Below are positions 7,124 through 8,769 of a DNA stretch of 8,769 nt, piece after piece (positions within the stretch are counted from its first letter, which is position 1; each line of letters opens with the position of its first letter). This DNA is from Armatimonadetes bacterium UBA5352. GTDB lineage: Bacteria; Armatimonadota; Zipacnadia; Zipacnadales; UBA5352. The notes under the pieces were generated by a model. That model saw nothing but the letters and a program-made list of their open reading frames with translations, did not search any database and was not told where the DNA came from. Position numbers and translations under genes: made by a program. The stretch lies in the NCBI GenBank assembly GCA_002411015.1, contig DHPY01000044.1, positions 1 through 8,769 on the forward strand. The letters run 5' to 3'.

Positions 7124-7129
7124 CCTCCT
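7124..7129 (-). promoter_or_regulatory. Strong ribosome binding site deciding the DUF4838 start
   Basis: The minus strand reads AGGAGG here, 9 bases before the ATG at 7114. This is the best Shine-Dalgarno match in the window. It lies downstream of the alternative start at 7162-relative numbering only within the longer reading frame, so it supports the shorter, signal-peptide-first form of the protein. Confidence 0.75.
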
Positions 7130-7202
7130 GTGTCTGGCCCACTGGCAGAGCTCGTGTTTCACACTGCTGGCTCCTGGTCAACAAGAGACGCTCGCCGCCA
7201 CA

Positions 7203-7374
7203 TCTCAGGAGGGGCTGCTTTCGCCGACGCCGCTTGCGGCGGAGGCGGAAGTGGCGCCCGAGCGTCGTTTGCGAGGGCGACAGCTTCCTTGCCAGCCCGT
7301 CGTGTCTCGCTACTGGCTTCAGGAACCGGGCAGGGCAAGGCCAGCTCTTCGAGCTGCGCCCGCCCCTCCTGAGA
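7203..7374. mobile_element. MITE-like element holding repeat copy B
   Basis: The perfect 13-base inverted repeats TCTCAGGAGGGGC (7203-7215) and GCCCCTCCTGAGA (7362-7374) bound a 172-bp non-coding segment. Inside are copy B of the dispersed repeat (core 7211-7300, inverted relative to copy A at the left of the window), the palindrome CGCCGC-TT-GCGGCG (7228-7241) and a hairpin CAGCTC-TTC-GAGCTG (7342-7356). The segment fills most of the 276-bp spacer between the SDR and DUF4838 genes and has no credible gene. Short length, terminal inverted repeats and a second diverged copy suggest a non-autonomous mobile element. I see no clear target-site duplication and no transposase. The alternative is a structured RNA or an extended palindromic repeat. 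The remainder of the spacer (7130-7202) holds only weak extended similarity to copy A. Confidence 0.55.
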
Positions 7375-7390
7375 GAGTGCTCTTCAGCGC

Positions 7391-8146
7391 CTACATCCTC
7401 AGCCCGCCGTCCACGCTGATTGTCTGCCCGGTCACGTACCCGGCCGCGTCGGAGCACAGCCACGCCACCAGCGGCGCGACGTCCTCCGGCTGACCGAAGC
7501 ACTTCATCGGGATCATCGCCAGCATCGCCTGCTGGCGCTTCTCGTCCATCCCCGCGATCAGGTCGGTCGTGATGATCCCCGGCGCGACCGCGTTGCAGGT
7601 GATCGCCTGCAACGCAAGCTCCCTCGCGGTGGTCTTCGTGAGGCCCAGCAGCCCCGCCTTGGCCGCCGCGTAGTGGGCGCGCATCAGGTCGCCCATCAGC
7701 CCGGCGTCGGAGGAGATGTTGACGATCCGTCCCCAGCGCCCGCGCATCATCGGCCGGATCGCGGCCTTCGTGCAGTGGAAAGCTCCATCGAGCGAGACCG
7801 CGATTACCTCACGCCACGCCTCCGGCTTCATCATCATCAGGTAGGCGTCACCGATGACGCCCGCGTTGTTCACCAGGATCTCCAGGCCGCCGAGTTGCTC
7901 TGTGACCTGCTTGACCATCTCCTGCACCGCGTCGAGGTCGGTCACGTCCCCCCGGACGGCCGTGGCCCGGCCGCCGGCGTCGTGAATCTCCGCCACGACC
8001 GCCTCGGCGGCGTCCGCGCGCGTGCGGTAGTTGACCGCCACGGCCGCTCCGCAGCGCGCCAGTTCGATCGCGATCGCGCGGCCGATGCCCCGCGAGGCGC
8101 CGGTCACGAGCGCCCTCCGCCCGCTCAGATCAACCACGCCGCTCAC
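7391..8146 (-). CDS. SDR-family NAD(P)-dependent oxidoreductase (FabG-like)
   Basis: This is a classical short-chain dehydrogenase of 251 residues, the usual length. It has the cofactor loop TGASRGIG (15-22), GDVTD (66-70), NNAG (93-96), the active-site Ser146, YAAAK with Tyr159 and Lys163, NAVAPG (185-190) and the C-terminal SVDGG (244-248). It is close in pattern to 3-oxoacyl-ACP reductases, but family resemblance does not fix the substrate. The fourth catalytic position, normally Asn in the VNLxGxF segment, appears to be Ser118 (AVSLDGAF). The annotated GTG overlaps the upstream lipoyl gene stop as GTGA, with GGGGAGG only 2 bases away; a second in-frame GTG at 8137 has better spacing (11) and would lose three residues. 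The coupling implies a job linked to a 2-oxoacid dehydrogenase-like complex or its product. I do not assign fabG, since no fatty-acid gene is near. Confidence 0.9.
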   Translation of the reverse strand: MSGVVDLSGRRALVTGASRGIGRAIAIELARCGAAVAVNYRTRADAAEAVVAEIHDAGGRATAVRGDVTDLDAVQEMVKQVTEQLGGLEILVNNAGVIGDAYLMMMKPEAWREVIAVSLDGAFHCTKAAIRPMMRGRWGRIVNISSDAGLMGDLMRAHYAAAKAGLLGLTKTTARELALQAITCNAVAPGIITTDLIAGMDEKRQQAMLAMIPMKCFGQPEDVAPLVAWLCSDAAGYVTGQTISVDGGLRM

Positions 8147-8667
8147 TTCCTCCCCATGAACGCGCGCACGTCGTCCTCGCTGACCACGCCGTCAACATCC
8201 AGCGCCTCCGCGACCTCCTCGAGCGACACCTCGAACTCCGCGGCGAGGCGCTTCGCCGCGGGCGTTCCGCGCACCCGGCGCTCGCCATCGCTGCTGCGCC
8301 TGCGCTCGCGCCGCCCGCCGCGCGGGATGCTGATCTCGAGGTCGAGGTCAAGCTCCTCCTCAGCGGCCTGCAGATGCTCCTCCAGCACGCGCGCGTTGCG
8401 CTCCTCGATGTCATCGGGCGGCTCCTCATCCGCGCTGCCGATGAAGCAGATCACGTAGCCGACCGGCACGGTGCTGCGTGGCGGCGCGTAGATGCGCTTC
8501 ACAACGCCGCTCGTCTCCGCCTCGTACTCGAAGGCTGCCTTGTCGGTGATGATTTCCGCGAGGCCGTCGCCTGCGAGCACTTCGTCGCCCTCGGAGATCA
8601 GCCAGCGGCTGACGGTGGCCTCGTCGAGGTTCTCGGCCCACTTCTCGATGATGCACAACTCGGACAT
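8143..8667 (-). CDS. Lipoyl-domain protein with degenerate E3-binding domain, no acyltransferase
   Basis: This 174-residue protein matches the N-terminal half of a 2-oxoacid dehydrogenase E2 subunit. The lipoyl domain (1-77) has EATVSRWLISEGDEV (16-30) and the lipoylation motif TDKAAFEYEA with Lys43. An acidic then Arg-rich linker follows (78-130). The last part (131-172, RGTPAAKRLAAEF...SEDDVRAFM) is peripheral-subunit-binding-like, but the usual GTGPGGRIT turn is replaced by ALDVDGVVS. The catalytic acyltransferase domain, with its HxxxDG motif, is missing; the gene ends in a TGA that overlaps the SDR start, and no further E2 sequence follows. The ATG has GGGAG 9 bases upstream. It probably serves as a mobile swinging arm for a complex whose E1 subunits may lie to the right of the window. 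A broken E2 gene is less likely, given the clean overlap. A biotin carrier is less likely, since the motif is DKA and not MKM. Confidence 0.87.
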   Translation of the reverse strand: MSELCIIEKWAENLDEATVSRWLISEGDEVLAGDGLAEIITDKAAFEYEAETSGVVKRIYAPPRSTVPVGYVICFIGSADEEPPDDIEERNARVLEEHLQAAEEELDLDLEISIPRGGRRERRRSSDGERRVRGTPAAKRLAAEFEVSLEEVAEALDVDGVVSEDDVRAFMGRK

Positions 8668-8769
8668 TCTGGCGCGCTCCCTGCAGTGGCGATCTCTGCT
8701 CTCGTGGGTTTCGACGCGTGTGGTGGGAGACCTTCGCGGGACGGTGTAGGACAGGCTTTCCGGTTATGT
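8668..8769. other. Leader region of the lipoyl gene with possible truncated palindromic repeat
   Basis: There is no gene in these last 102 bases. GTAGGACAGGC at 8746-8756 matches GTAGGATAGGC at 3505-3515 in 10 of 11 positions and may be the start of another palindromic element cut by the window edge. The rest should contain the promoter of the lipoyl/SDR pair unless that pair belongs to a longer operon; I see no convincing promoter. Confidence 0.3.

Noticed and set aside
7153..7181. A promoter for the DUF4838 gene (TTGACC, 17-base spacer, AACACG on the minus strand)
   Set aside because: The -35 box is good but the -10 box has little resemblance to TATAAT, so it could be chance.
1..7300. A shared reading frame in repeat copies A and B (APERR-RGRQLPCQP) suggesting a small protein
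   Set aside because: Most differences in that stretch fall at third positions, but the 10-base length difference between copies shifts the frame just upstream, and neither copy has a start with a ribosome site.

Overview
This is an 8.8-kb window of GC-rich chromosomal DNA from a bacterium. The gene content suggests an uncultured, environmental, Gram-negative-type lineage. The clues are an ADP-heptose type sugar operon, a large secreted DUF4838/GH67-like protein and intergenic spacers packed with short palindromic repeats. Armatimonadota, Planctomycetota or Hydrogenedentota-like groups would fit, but that is a guess from gene types; there is no rRNA or marker gene here. Three genes use GTG starts, and the clustered genes are tightly packed.

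Layout, left to right. Positions 1-209 hold a complex intergenic repeat (copy A) and no gene. Positions 210-3461 are a four-gene minus-strand operon, transcribed right to left: gmhA (sedoheptulose-7-phosphate isomerase), an rfaE2/hldE-C-type ADP-heptose nucleotidyltransferase, a GT9 heptosyltransferase-like enzyme, and a zinc-ribbon SAM methyltransferase. The last three overlap by 4 bp at each junction. Together they look like a module for making an activated heptose and then transferring and methylating a sugar on a surface glycan. The heptose kinase and phosphatase steps are not encoded here.

The spacer 3462-3671 separates this operon from a divergent plus-strand gene, a compact stand-alone ABC-type ATPase (3672-4391). 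The spacer holds three near-identical palindromes in the gmhA leader and a separate 8-bp-stem hairpin. The ATPase converges on a large minus-strand gene (4499-7114), a secreted 871-residue DUF4838 protein likely to act on polysaccharide. Between the two lies a bidirectional terminator-like set of three repeat arms.

The spacer 7115-7390 carries copy B of the repeat found at the left end, in inverted orientation, inside a roughly 170-bp segment bounded by 13-bp perfect inverted repeats. This arrangement resembles a miniature inverted-repeat element. Positions 7391-8667 hold two translationally coupled minus-strand genes: a small protein with a lipoyl domain and a degenerate E3-binding domain but no acyltransferase domain, followed by an SDR oxidoreductase. 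The last 102 bases hold no gene that I can see.

The most unusual content is non-coding: the inverted A/B repeat pair, the palindrome cluster in the gmhA leader and the alternative hairpins at the convergent junction. Among proteins, the points worth a look are the lipoyl/SDR pair, the serine replacing the usual catalytic Asp in the GT9 enzyme, and the serine replacing the tetrad Asn in the SDR. I found no CRISPR array, tRNA, rRNA, transposase or convincing new defence system.
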